A stretch of DNA of 64,000 bases from a virus. Positions 23,096-31,002 of this stretch are shown piece after piece. Location: IMG/VR virus record IMGVR_UViG_3300025652_000001, positions 32,858 to 96,857 of that record; one strand, given 5' to 3'. A model generated the notes under the pieces. That model was not told the DNA's origin. It searched no databases and saw only the letters and a list, made by a program, of their open reading frames with translations. The translations under genes and the position numbers were made by a program. Position 1 is the stretch's first letter; each line of letters starts with the position of its first letter.

Positions 23096-23487
23096 AATTT
23101 ACTCCCACAATAAACACTAAAATAATCATAACAATTCTCAGTTATGTCTTGCCCAAGGTATCTACCAACAACCTCCATCTCACAAGCGTTAGCTAGAAAC
23201 TTCATTTTCTTACCTACATTGTGTCCAATAGCGAGTTCCTTAATCTTAGGAGTGTTTTCAAACTTAATGAATTCATCTTCACTAATTCTAAACCTTGATT
23301 CCCCAAATAAGAACCCATCCCTCTCGAACACTAAATCTTCTATGTAATACTCGGCTTGGGTGGTGTTACCTACTTTACAGTCTAAAGGAGTTCCATCAAG
23401 TTCAATAGTGACAAACAAATCACCTTGATGGTTTATGTACACTAGGATGTCATAACCTAGATACTCTATTTTATTTCTATGTTCCAT
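23092..23487 (-). CDS. Unknown 131-residue protein
   Basis: Mostly beta-strand pattern at the N-terminus (YDILVYINHQGDLFVTIEL). It overlaps the small membrane gene upstream as TAATG and the next gene by four bases. Confidence 0.55.
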   Translation of the reverse strand: MEHRNKIEYLGYDILVYINHQGDLFVTIELDGTPLDCKVGNTTQAEYYIEDLVFERDGFLFGESRFRISEDEFIKFENTPKIKELAIGHNVGKKMKFLANACEMEVVGRYLGQDITENCYDYFSVYCGSKL

Positions 23488-23600
23488 TACCTACTCTCCA
23501 CTGTACTTTCACTAACCATACCAAGCAGGAATCCAACTACCCACCACCAAACAGGCATGTCAAAAGATAAACCAGTTATTAAACCTAGTATCCAAATCAT
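23487..23600 (-). CDS. Small membrane peptide, 37 residues
   Basis: A Trp-rich hydrophobic peptide (MIWILGLITGLSFDMPVWWW) with a short polar tail. Coupled by overlap to the genes on both sides. Confidence 0.5.
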   Translation of the reverse strand: MIWILGLITGLSFDMPVWWWVVGFLLGMVSESTVESR

Positions 23601-23803
23601 AATCCTACCTCCTGTTTAGGGTATACACAACCAACCTCAATAGACCATGTACCGAGGGGACTCTCACTATACCCCGTGAAATATTGTCCTCCAGCACTTC
23701 TACAAGTCTCTTGTATGTGTTTTACTATTTCACGGTCAGGTGTGTCGTTACTACAACCCGTAAACAAGAAAACACTCAACATTGTTATAATTAACTTAGT
23801 CAT
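23597..23803 (-). CDS. Small lipoprotein, 68 residues
   Basis: MTKLIITMLSVFLFTGC is a lipoprotein signal with lipobox LFTG-C. The mature part has two further Cys. It is probably anchored to a membrane of the host. It overlaps the preceding gene by eight bases. It could be an exclusion lipoprotein; an o-spanin is less likely because one is present at 62399. Confidence 0.65.
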   Translation of the reverse strand: MTKLIITMLSVFLFTGCSNDTPDREIVKHIQETCRSAGGQYFTGYSESPLGTWSIEVGCVYPKQEVGL

Positions 23804-24032
23804 CAGCATACCCACTATGTAAATCTATAAAGAAGAAATACTCATTATATGTATTCTCCACATATTTAGCTATGTTAGGGTACATTTCATTATCTTCATT
23901 ATCCCAACTAAAACTCTCATAAGGCTCCCACCCATCATCTGTAAGAGTTGTGAGTTCTTTAAGTTCTGCTAATATTTCCTTACTTAAATAAAGTTCTTCA
24001 TATGGTTTCCACAAGAATACATAATTTGACAT
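23796..24032 (-). CDS. Unknown 78-residue acidic protein
   Basis: GGAGG precedes the ATG. Strongly acidic and aromatic (WEPYESFSWDNEDNEMYPN). No family is recognised. Confidence 0.55.
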   Translation of the reverse strand: MSNYVFLWKPYEELYLSKEILAELKELTTLTDDGWEPYESFSWDNEDNEMYPNIAKYVENTYNEYFFFIDLHSGYADD

Positions 24033-24287
24033 CTAAACCTCCACAGCTAATATAATACGATCAACACACCCCGTAGGATGTACACCTTTAGGCCAATAAT
24101 CTTTCTGGTAGATTGTTACACCACCATCTGTCCACACTTCACATACAAAAGAGTAACTAGGCTCAAGCTCCTCTAAAGCCTTACAGAGCTTGATACATTG
24201 CTTTAAGGATATTCCACCCTTAAACTCCATCTGTTTATGTCCATTAAACTCTTGTTTGGAGTTTAAGAGTATCTTTGCTAGATTCAT
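24033..24287 (-). CDS. Unknown 84-residue protein
   Basis: GGAGGAAA lies upstream. A helix (GGISLKQCIKLCKALEEL) precedes strands. It abuts the next gene with no gap and overlaps the previous one by four bases. Confidence 0.55.
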   Translation of the reverse strand: MNLAKILLNSKQEFNGHKQMEFKGGISLKQCIKLCKALEELEPSYSFVCEVWTDGGVTIYQKDYWPKGVHPTGCVDRIILAVEV

Positions 24288-24622
24288 TGATTTCCTCCAA
24301 ATAATTTACTAAACCACTTAGGAACCCAAGTACCAACCCTAATCTTTTGATAAATAATCTCTAGTGGTTCAGGTGCAGAAGGTCTGCCACTATAAATCTT
24401 CTTCTCGAACATCTCAGGGTTCTCCTTCTTATTTTTATCCAACCTCTCAAACAACTCTTTCATAGACCTCTCAGAATACAGGTGATAGGGTTCTGCTGTC
24501 TCTTTAGCTAACCACTCGTTGTAAGCCTTCTCAGGGGTTGATGCGTAGGTTGTATAACCTCCATCACACATCCATAATTCACTCGATCTACACTTAGTCA
24601 GTTTTGGTTTACTAAATTTCAT
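24284..24622 (-). CDS. Unknown 112-residue protein
   Basis: The start MKFSKPKLTKCRSSELWMCDGGYTTYAS is preferred over an in-frame GTG three codons earlier. Basic with Pro-rich segments. No family is recognised. Confidence 0.55.
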   Translation of the reverse strand: MKFSKPKLTKCRSSELWMCDGGYTTYASTPEKAYNEWLAKETAEPYHLYSERSMKELFERLDKNKKENPEMFEKKIYSGRPSAPEPLEIIYQKIRVGTWVPKWFSKLFGGNQ

Positions 24623-24624
24623 AA

Positions 24625-25251
24625 TCACCACACCCCTATTTCAAGTTTTGCTACGTAACCGCACTTCTTCCAACCCTCACTTTTGAAATCATGTAGCACC
24701 CCATAAAAATCTTTAGTCAACTCCCAGTGTAGTTTGAATACACCCCACTTGACTGGGAGAAGATTATTATCCATCTTAACCTGTTCAGCAACAGCTTTCA
24801 ATACATTTACATCATTATGATCAATATCTTTATCGTAGATAGCTCCTAAAGGTATTGCCCTCTTCCACATAATACCACTACCAACATTACGAACCAATAT
24901 CCAATACATTGAACATACTGTTGTACCAAAGTATTTATAAACCCAAGCAGCTTGTTTTTCATACATTCCCGCTGGTAATTTTTCGTCTGGAGTTGAGGCC
25001 CATAACAACCAAGAAGGTAAATCATAACGTTCGATAGCTTCTTGGTTAAAGTGGGCAGGAAACTTACCTATCGGGGACATCAATCCCCTGAATAGTAAAG
25101 GGACTACTGGTACTAAAATTAATAGTGCTAGGTTTTCATACATTATACCACAAACCAAAAACAATAAGGGAGACATAAATATTAGAGCGGCTGGTATCCT
25201 CCACAATGTTTTAAGTATAAGTAGTAGTTTATCTGTTTTACTAATTTTCAT
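24625..25251 (-). CDS. Membrane protein, 208 residues
   Basis: The start MKISKTDKLLLIL has GGGAGAG upstream. Two hydrophobic segments lie at about residues 15-55 (LIFMSPLLFLVCGI, LALLILVPVVPLLF); the rest is soluble and contains WLLWASTPDEKLPAG and KWGVFKLHWELTKDF. The function is unknown. It overlaps the preceding gene by eleven bases. Confidence 0.6.
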   Translation of the reverse strand: MKISKTDKLLLILKTLWRIPAALIFMSPLLFLVCGIMYENLALLILVPVVPLLFRGLMSPIGKFPAHFNQEAIERYDLPSWLLWASTPDEKLPAGMYEKQAAWVYKYFGTTVCSMYWILVRNVGSGIMWKRAIPLGAIYDKDIDHNDVNVLKAVAEQVKMDNNLLPVKWGVFKLHWELTKDFYGVLHDFKSEGWKKCGYVAKLEIGVW

Positions 25252-25480
25252 ATCTAACTCTCCCACGATTGCTGCAAAAAATATTATAAGAAATGAGTAA
25301 GTCATTATCTGAACTCTTTCTACTACTCCACTTGTCTATAGCTTTAGTAAACTCATAGATTGCTTGCAAATCACTAGCAATATCAGATAAAGCTACTTTA
25401 ACTCTGGGGTTGTCTGTATCTCCCAGCAAAGCCTCTATATCTTCTTGCAAATAGAGAGGGGAAGCAAATAAATTTATCAA
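25241..25480 (-). CDS. Unknown 79-residue protein (TTG start)
   Basis: TTG is preceded by AGGAGG at about five bases. Helical and acidic. The start overlaps the stop of the 39-residue gene. Confidence 0.5.
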   Translation of the reverse strand: MINLFASPLYLQEDIEALLGDTDNPRVKVALSDIASDLQAIYEFTKAIDKWSSRKSSDNDLLISYNIFCSNRGRVRYEN

Positions 25481-25596
25481 GGCACCTCCTTAGTGAACAT
25501 ATACCCACATTTAGTTAATTTACTATAATACCCAACAACCCTATTCATTGTCTTCTCGAAAGACATGACAAGAATATCCTCATCATTGTCCCTCAT
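25477..25596 (-). CDS. Unknown 39-residue peptide
   Basis: MRDNDEDILVMSFEKTMNRV and on. Supported mainly by its tight packing with neighbours; the ribosome binding site is weak. Confidence 0.4.
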   Translation of the reverse strand: MRDNDEDILVMSFEKTMNRVVGYYSKLTKCGYMFTKEVP

Positions 25597-25672
25597 CTCT
25601 GTTGTTGAATAAATCCCAATGTTGTTTTAAAGCATCTAACCATTCTTTTGGTGAGGTTGTGTTAATTCTCAC
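25583..25672 (-). CDS. Possible 29-residue peptide (GTG start)
   Basis: The GTG overlaps the stop of the RNA ligase gene as GTGA. The peptide (RINTTSPKEWLDALKQHWDL) is helical. Short; support is the coupling only. Confidence 0.3.
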   Translation of the reverse strand: MRINTTSPKEWLDALKQHWDLFNNRDEGQ

Positions 25673-26742
25673 TTCTGCTTCTCTAAGTACCTATTTGATA
25701 TTGCCTTAAATTGACAATCCCCGTCAACCTGTTTCCACACGATACCTTCTCTATACTCAGCATTCAATCCAGTGCCATTAGCCAAAGCTAGAATATCCTT
25801 AAGAGGTTCCTGAAGAATCCTTTGTTTCTGATAAACAACTGGACAAATTTGTAAGTCAACAGCTTCAGCCATTTGAGTGAAAGTGTTGTAGTCAACAAAT
25901 TGTTGTTTCTCAATGTCAAAGATATTATAAGCGAATACTTGGTACGTGTCAAACTTTTCAAAGTTACTTTGGATACCTGCACCAACTAGTTCACCTTGGA
26001 TTGCATAGTAACCCCCATACATTTTATGAAGCTCCAAAACCTTAGTGAATAATTTTGAGTTATAAGCCCCTTGAAAGAACTTACCTTGCTCTTTAAGAGA
26101 CTCTGGGGTAATTGCACACTCCGGTAGTTTAAGTTCTTGATTTCTTGAACAGAAGAAGAATCGCTTATCCTCATACTTCTCACCAAGAACAAACCCCACA
26201 GTAATCGAACTCCCATCCATCTTAAGTGTACCAACAAACTCAGTTTCATAGTTAGTCTGTGATAACTTACCATAGAGGTTCTGAATACGTTCCTGATCAC
26301 TTTTACGAAGGAACCAAGGGAATGTACCTTTCTTATCTCCTTGATAGCCCATACCTTCCCCACGCTCTTGTGGAGCTTCCCATTTAACCACACCAATAAC
26401 TTCAGAGTAATCTGCATCTTCCTGTGGGTCTGCAATCTCAGGGAATTCAGATACTGGCATGATAACACCCTGACTATATACTCCTTTTAACCGGACAGTT
26501 TTAACTCTGTGACCAACCACACCGTCAAATGTACGAGTGCCGAATTTCATAAACGATTCAAATCGACTGTCTGATTCTGGTAAGAAGCTGTCTAGTTCAA
26601 AATAGACAACAGTGTCACCAATAGAATGAATTCTCTTTTGTGCAACAACTTCCCAACCATCTACTTGAACTATTTCTATACGATCTGCTCCGACGATAGG
26701 TTCGATTCCTGTAATCTTACGAATACTAACTAATTTTCTCAT
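25669..26742 (-). CDS. RNA ligase (DraRnl / Rnl5-like)
   Basis: A 357-residue nucleotidyltransferase that joins RNA ends through an enzyme-AMP intermediate. An N-terminal OB-like module (about residues 1-120, including VGHRVKTVRLKGVYSQG) precedes the ligase domain. Motif I is KMDGSS with nucleophile Lys at about 174, motif IV EGIVWK near 333 and motif V FKAISNRY near the C-terminus. The N-terminal module fits the DraRnl/Rnl5 branch rather than T4 Rnl1. Such enzymes seal nicked RNA, for example host or phage tRNAs cut during defence. It overlaps the dCMP deaminase gene by four bases. Confidence 0.8.
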   Translation of the reverse strand: MRKLVSIRKITGIEPIVGADRIEIVQVDGWEVVAQKRIHSIGDTVVYFELDSFLPESDSRFESFMKFGTRTFDGVVGHRVKTVRLKGVYSQGVIMPVSEFPEIADPQEDADYSEVIGVVKWEAPQERGEGMGYQGDKKGTFPWFLRKSDQERIQNLYGKLSQTNYETEFVGTLKMDGSSITVGFVLGEKYEDKRFFFCSRNQELKLPECAITPESLKEQGKFFQGAYNSKLFTKVLELHKMYGGYYAIQGELVGAGIQSNFEKFDTYQVFAYNIFDIEKQQFVDYNTFTQMAEAVDLQICPVVYQKQRILQEPLKDILALANGTGLNAEYREGIVWKQVDGDCQFKAISNRYLEKQK

Positions 26743-27173
26743 ATTTCCTCCTCAATTTGTTCAACGATAATATCGCACTCTTTAGCTACTTGTAAAGGTT
26801 CATCTACACTCCAACGAGACAAATAATCCTCTGTTGGTTTATAAGATACCACTTTTGTCAAGCCAGACTGTGCAATTCTGCTCATACATAAACTACAAGG
26901 GACTCCAGTAACGTAGATTGTAAACCCTTTAATATCTTGTCTAGCGTTTAATATGCAATTTTCTTCACTATGAAGTACATGGCGGTACTTGAACTCTCTA
27001 TTTAACAATCTCTCATCTGAATCATCAAAACCTTTAGCAAATCCATTGAACCCAACACTTACTATTCTCTTTTCGTCATCAACGATAACACTTCCAAACT
27101 TAGATGAAGGGTCTTTACTCCAATTACTGACAAGTCTTGCCATTTCCAAAAATCTTATGTCCCAATTACTCAC
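26739..27173 (-). CDS. Deoxycytidylate (dCMP) deaminase-like protein
   Basis: A 144-residue zinc deaminase (ComEB/dCMP deaminase type), converting dCMP to dUMP for dTTP synthesis. The zinc site is HSEEN (His68, Glu70) with PCSLC (Cys93, Cys96); most relatives have HAE, so Ala is replaced by Ser. N-terminal DPSSKFGSVIVD and GFNGFAKG are typical. GTG start with AGGAGG upstream. Together with the MazG-like enzyme it points to reshaping of nucleotide pools. Confidence 0.85.
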   Translation of the reverse strand: MSNWDIRFLEMARLVSNWSKDPSSKFGSVIVDDEKRIVSVGFNGFAKGFDDSDERLLNREFKYRHVLHSEENCILNARQDIKGFTIYVTGVPCSLCMSRIAQSGLTKVVSYKPTEDYLSRWSVDEPLQVAKECDIIVEQIEEEI

Positions 27174-27181
27174 TTAACCTC

Positions 27182-27460
27182 CTAATTACTTATTGGTCTG
27201 GAGCCTTGCCTACTGCGGCTGTTAATTCTCCCGACAGCAGTAGCCTCATTACCTGATTTAATCATCTTTGTTGTCTTAATTACATACTTACCTTTGCCAT
27301 ATTCTTCGTCAGCAGCTTCTTGAGCCTCTTTACGACCACGGCAATGAAAATAATTTCTATTTCCCATGCAATCTACAATGAAGTAGCTTGCGGGGTCTGA
27401 AAACTCGTCCTCTGTGAATACTTCTGGTGTTACAACACTCATTTTCACTTTCTTAGACAT
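27182..27460 (-). CDS. Unknown 92-residue protein
   Basis: ATG at 27460 with AGGGG upstream. Contains YFIVDCMGNRNYFHCRGRKEAQEAADEEYGKGKYVIKT, a compact alpha/beta unit with Cys and His, ending in a basic tail. No family is named. Confidence 0.6.
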   Translation of the reverse strand: MSKKVKMSVVTPEVFTEDEFSDPASYFIVDCMGNRNYFHCRGRKEAQEAADEEYGKGKYVIKTTKMIKSGNEATAVGRINSRSRQGSRPISN

Positions 27461-27470
27461 CAATTTCCCC

Positions 27471-27617
27471 TTAATTCATATTATTTTTAACTGATTCCAC
27501 TACTTCAGCATCCACATCTGCACGATATTCTGGTAAATGATCCCAATAGGAGTCCCAGTCTTCATGCCACTCATTACGATCTTCTTTTTCAATGATAAAA
27601 TTGCCCATACTACTCAT
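27471..27617 (-). CDS. Unknown 48-residue acidic protein
   Basis: The start MSSMGNFIIEKEDRNEW has AGAGGAA upstream. Very acidic and Trp-rich. The longer frame to 27764 runs into the ClpP-like gene and is rejected. Confidence 0.5.
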   Translation of the reverse strand: MSSMGNFIIEKEDRNEWHEDWDSYWDHLPEYRADVDAEVVESVKNNMN

Positions 27618-27646
27618 ACTATTTCCTCTGTTGTTGGTATGGGGAG

Positions 27647-27675
27647 ATAATAAACCTCCCCAAGTTGTCTGTAAA
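27647..27675 (-). promoter_or_regulatory. Sigma70-like promoter with hairpin
   Basis: On the minus strand, TTTACA and TATTAT are separated by 17 bp. A GGGGAG/CTCCCC hairpin (27641-27661) overlaps the -10 region and could instead end the ClpP-like transcript. Confidence 0.5.
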
Positions 27676-27678
27676 GCT

Positions 27679-28401
27679 TTATTTCTTAGTTGCTGGTGTT
27701 TTCTTTGTAGGTTTCTTACTGGCTTCTTCCTTTGCTGCAAGGATAGCTTCCACCCTTTGGTCAATTAAGTCATCTAAGGTGATACTTCCACCATCTTCCT
27801 CCTCATTATCCATCTGCATTGCTGCCCAGCGTTCCAATACCTGTTCACCATTGAACCATAAATCCTTCGGATGTTCAAGAATATCAGCTAACTCTTCTGG
27901 TGTAAGGAATGTGCCGTAAGTTTCAGTCATAAATTTAACAGACTGGTCATGGCTGAACGCTATATCTCTCATTTGGTGGGCAGTGTTGCCATAACTGACT
28001 CCAGACGACCAGTTGTGAACCATGAAGGTTGTTGTGGGTGACACAATCAAGTCGGAGCAACTCAACGCAATGAATGTACCAGCACTACAGACATTAAAAC
28101 CTAGTTGTGCAATAACAATCACACCCCGTTCACGAGCTTCATGTATCGCCGCCACAACCTGCTCTGAGACATCTAATCTGCCACCATTGGTTGATATGAA
28201 TATACGAATAACATCTGTTGGGGGCACAGACAGGAGTAATTCAACCAACTCAGCCACTTGTTCAAAGGATTCAATCTCATAAGTTAGTGGGTAATAGTGT
28301 TCTGTTTGTACAATTGAACGGGAGATTCTGGATTTACCACCAACACCAATCATTTTCAAGAAATCGTCCTCTTCTTCATAATCTAGTTTTTTTTTATTCA
28401 T
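27679..28401 (-). CDS. ClpP-like serine protease
   Basis: A 240-residue protein with the ClpP fold: RIFISTNGGRLDVSEQVVAAI near residues 66-86, nucleophile Ser at about 106 in NVCSAGTF, and His at about 129 in FMVHNWSSG. The C-terminal extension is acidic, then lysine- and threonine-rich (KKPTKKTPATKK). In phages, ClpP-like enzymes may process capsid proteins or act as independent proteases. Here the S49 enzyme at 39031 is the better head-protease candidate, so the role of this one is open. It overlaps the PhoH-like gene by four bases. Confidence 0.8.
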   Translation of the reverse strand: MNKKKLDYEEEDDFLKMIGVGGKSRISRSIVQTEHYYPLTYEIESFEQVAELVELLLSVPPTDVIRIFISTNGGRLDVSEQVVAAIHEARERGVIVIAQLGFNVCSAGTFIALSCSDLIVSPTTTFMVHNWSSGVSYGNTAHQMRDIAFSHDQSVKFMTETYGTFLTPEELADILEHPKDLWFNGEQVLERWAAMQMDNEEEDGGSITLDDLIDQRVEAILAAKEEASKKPTKKTPATKK

Positions 28402-29156
28402 TTATTTTCCTCCTCATTAAAAGCGATGATCCAATTCTTTACAGCATCTGATCTAACAATATCAGATGTCTCATTGAAATCTACAGTTCCTAGTGTTAGG
28501 TAGTCGTATTTCTCAGCCATCTCCATTAGCTTCTTAAGGCCACTTCTTTCTTTAAGTTCAGATTGACTTACATCCCCGCATAGGATCATCTTACAACCCT
28601 TACCTTGTCGTGTGATAACCTTCTTAGCTTCTTCTATAGTGAGATCTTCAGCCTCATCCATTATGAACACACAATTGGATGCTGAGAAACCCTTAATAAC
28701 TTCTAACGGGACAAACTCAATGTCTCCAGCTTTAATCAGAAGCTCAACATTATTCCTGCCTAAACGTTCATGCAAAACACCTAGAATGGGCATGCACCAG
28801 TTTGACATTTTTTCTAAAAGATCTCCACCGAAAGCGCCCAGAGACTTTGTATTTGAGATATTAGGACGAGAGAATATTAGTTTATCAATCTTACCTGTCC
28901 TAAGCCAATCACAAGCCATTGCTGTTGGTAGATAAGTCTTAGACGTTCCCGCATATCCTGTGCTGAGGACTGTCGGGATGTTCCAATCATTTATCATGTC
29001 CATATAAAGCTTTTGTTTAGCGTTCAGAGGTCGAATAGGGGAGGAATTTATCTGATCTTCCCTTTGTTGGACATACTTCTCTTTAACTACTTTTGGGCTA
29101 CCTGAAGCAACTTTAGAGTTTCTTGTTCTTGGTGTATTATTTGAACCTTTAGCCAT
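28398..29156 (-). CDS. PhoH-like ATPase
   Basis: A 252-residue P-loop protein of the PhoH family. The N-terminal tail of about 40 residues is Lys/Ser-rich. Walker A is GYAGTSKT (Ser where Gly is usual), followed by IFSRPNISNTKSLGAFGG, and Walker B is NCVFIMDEAEDLT. GDVSQSELK and SGLKKLMEM complete the fold. PhoH-like proteins are common in phages; an RNA-helicase role has been proposed but the phage function is unsettled. It is co-transcribed with the ClpP-like gene. Confidence 0.85.
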   Translation of the reverse strand: MAKGSNNTPRTRNSKVASGSPKVVKEKYVQQREDQINSSPIRPLNAKQKLYMDMINDWNIPTVLSTGYAGTSKTYLPTAMACDWLRTGKIDKLIFSRPNISNTKSLGAFGGDLLEKMSNWCMPILGVLHERLGRNNVELLIKAGDIEFVPLEVIKGFSASNCVFIMDEAEDLTIEEAKKVITRQGKGCKMILCGDVSQSELKERSGLKKLMEMAEKYDYLTLGTVDFNETSDIVRSDAVKNWIIAFNEEENK

Positions 29157-29184
29157 AGTTACTGCTCCTTACTACGTTTAAGAA

Positions 29185-29201
29185 GGGGTTTGCCAGACCC
29201 C
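29185..29201 (-). terminator. Weak terminator hairpin
   Basis: On the minus strand, GGGGT and ACCCC pair over seven bases and are followed by TTCTT. It lies between the 303-residue protein gene and the PhoH-like gene. Confidence 0.45.
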
Positions 29202-29208
29202 GTTTATA

Positions 29209-30120
29209 TTACTCTTGCTGAGCTTTTAAAATTGAAGCTATCAAAGGTACTTTAGCTCTGTGACTCACCCCATATCGCTCCCCAAGCCCTTTCAGTGTGT
29301 CCATATCGAACGATGTCAACTCTTCCCGAGTATATTTAGCCAAAGTTCGTACATCTACGTTAAAATTGATTGAAGGTTTAATAGGAACCCTTCCAGTTAC
29401 ATAAACCAAGAATTTACCATTTGTAATCACAGCTTTCTTAGGAGTCAATACATAACCTTTCTTGCCAACTGAAATAAGCTGTTTGATGAGGGTAACGACA
29501 TCAAATGCTTTAATCAACACTACTTCACCATCTTCGTGATATTCTGCCTTTTGAGTCTTATTCTCGTATACGGCCATCATGTCTGTTGGTATCAGCATCT
29601 TACACAAGAATGGCACAGCAGTGAATCTTGGATGGAATGTTGGATCAAGATCACCACCAAGATATGCTACTTGAAGAATATCTGCAACCATCTCCTGCAT
29701 ATAGACATGTTTCAAGGTTAATTTAGTGGTTGGTACAGGGTTTCCTTGCCCATTAAACAGGATTTGTTTACTGTTCTCTACGAAGATGCTCTCAGGAGGC
29801 TCTGTAACGCTATCTGAGGCGTTTTCTTCAGGATCTGATACTTCGGTATCCCCTAAAGGTTTTTCTTCCTGTAAGGCTTCTGAGGAGCCTGTATAAGGAG
29901 TTACATCCCCCTCTTCAATTTCCTGAGTAGCTTTTAAGGCATCTTCAATAAATTCTTGACTTAGTTCTGGGTTATCTACAAGAGCCTGCTCTACAACTTC
30001 TGCACCAACATCCACTGTAGGGATGATTTCTTGTTCTTTAAAGAACTCACCAACATCGCTACCAATGTGTTTGTTTGTAGGTGCTTGTGTATCTTCTTTT
30101 TTCTTACGTGGTCTTGCCAT
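29209..30120 (-). CDS. Unknown 303-residue protein with SAP/HeH-like C-terminus
   Basis: The N-terminus is basic (MARPRKKKEDT), then a long acidic low-complexity region to about residue 110, then a folded domain, and finally DMDTLKGLGERYGVSHRAKVPLIASILKAQ, which fits a SAP or HeH-type DNA-binding helix pair. No family is named for the central domain. AAGGAG precedes the ATG. The layout suggests a DNA- or RNA-associated protein. Confidence 0.6.
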   Translation of the reverse strand: MARPRKKKEDTQAPTNKHIGSDVGEFFKEQEIIPTVDVGAEVVEQALVDNPELSQEFIEDALKATQEIEEGDVTPYTGSSEALQEEKPLGDTEVSDPEENASDSVTEPPESIFVENSKQILFNGQGNPVPTTKLTLKHVYMQEMVADILQVAYLGGDLDPTFHPRFTAVPFLCKMLIPTDMMAVYENKTQKAEYHEDGEVVLIKAFDVVTLIKQLISVGKKGYVLTPKKAVITNGKFLVYVTGRVPIKPSINFNVDVRTLAKYTREELTSFDMDTLKGLGERYGVSHRAKVPLIASILKAQQE

Positions 30121-30123
30121 TAA

Positions 30124-30327
30124 TTAATCTCCTTTCTTAACTGCCCAACATTTAAATTCTAAGGTTTTACCCTCAATAATATCATTTATATTATGACTAA
30201 TTGTGTAGTCATTTGGATTCATACCAGCTTCCAACATCTTGTCTTGCAGCTTAATAAGCTCATTTTGCATTTCAAGAGTATGTTGTCTGGCTAACTCCAC
30301 TGCTTGTTGTTCTATGTCGTTATTCAA
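30124..30327 (-). CDS. Unknown 67-residue protein (TTG start)
   Basis: The TTG start (NNDIEQQAVELARQHTLEM) is supported by GGGAGG six bases upstream; an upstream ATG at 30378 would overlap the preceding gene by 58 bases. The N-terminal half is a charged helix, probably a coiled coil. Confidence 0.55.
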   Translation of the reverse strand: MNNDIEQQAVELARQHTLEMQNELIKLQDKMLEAGMNPNDYTISHNINDIIEGKTLEFKCWAVKKGD

Positions 30328-30643
30328 TATCTTCCTCCCAAGGTTTGTTGTAGATACACATGTAATCTTGCAGTTCATGCAACTCTTTTAAGAATCTTAG
30401 TACACTCTTATTCTCTAGGTGATCTGGAGGAACTGCTATATCGAATAGCTTATCCATGTAGGAAGTCACTAGGAGCACACCATATCCTGATAAAGTGTCG
30501 GGTACAAAATTACGGGCATGTCTATAAAGAACAATTTTCCACGTAGTTTGATCCTCCATAGGTATGTCTACTCCAGAATTCTTGAATGACTCCCTTATAA
30601 TAAATGCGACATATTCTTTCAGGTCATTTACATCCTCACTCAT
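30320..30643 (-). CDS. Unknown 107-residue protein
   Basis: Helical, with KEYVAFIIRESFKNSGVDIP at the N-terminus. GGGAG lies upstream. Overlaps both neighbours by a few bases. Confidence 0.55.
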   Translation of the reverse strand: MSEDVNDLKEYVAFIIRESFKNSGVDIPMEDQTTWKIVLYRHARNFVPDTLSGYGVLLVTSYMDKLFDIAVPPDHLENKSVLRFLKELHELQDYMCIYNKPWEEDIE

Positions 30644-30849
30644 AAGTAACTGCTCCCAGCTAAATCTAAAAGCTTCTGGTGGCGCTCTTTAAGTTCTTTG
30701 TAGGCAGCTAGGAGTTTATTGTAATCATCGTAACTGACCCAATCACCATAATCACACCTTTCCATACACGCCCACCCATCGCCAATTTCCCAACCATTTG
30801 CCCTCATCTCTGGATCAGCTCTACAAACACTATCAAAATCTTCTTCCAT
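30640..30849 (-). CDS. Unknown 69-residue protein
   Basis: First gene of the leftward block. MEEDFDSVCRADPEMRANGW then a helix (YDDYNKLLAAYKELKERHQKLLDLAG). GGGG lies upstream of the ATG. An extended -10 word (TGATACTAT, about 30881-30889) may serve as its promoter. Confidence 0.55.
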   Translation of the reverse strand: MEEDFDSVCRADPEMRANGWEIGDGWACMERCDYGDWVSYDDYNKLLAAYKELKERHQKLLDLAGSSYL

Positions 30850-30968
30850 CACTTCCCCCTATTAATTAAAGTGCCTACATATAGTATCATGAATTCCTAA
30901 TAATACACCCCCTCATAGTGTAAAGAAGTGTAAAGATAGAGTATATTTGAATTATTTGTTAAATAGGG

Positions 30969-30997
30969 GTTGACAGAATTGAAAATCCATGAGACTA
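30969..30997 (+). promoter_or_regulatory. Promoter of structured RNA A
   Basis: TTGACA and GACTAT are separated by 17 bp with TG-A before the -10 box. The CCATGA-N-ACTAT part matches the promoter of RNA B. Confidence 0.6.
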
Positions 30998-31002
30998 TAT
31001 AC

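Noticed and set aside
25986-26468. 160-codon leftward frame inside the RNA ligase gene
   Set aside because: It is a same-strand alternative frame with low complexity and no start signal; the ligase motifs are in the other frame.
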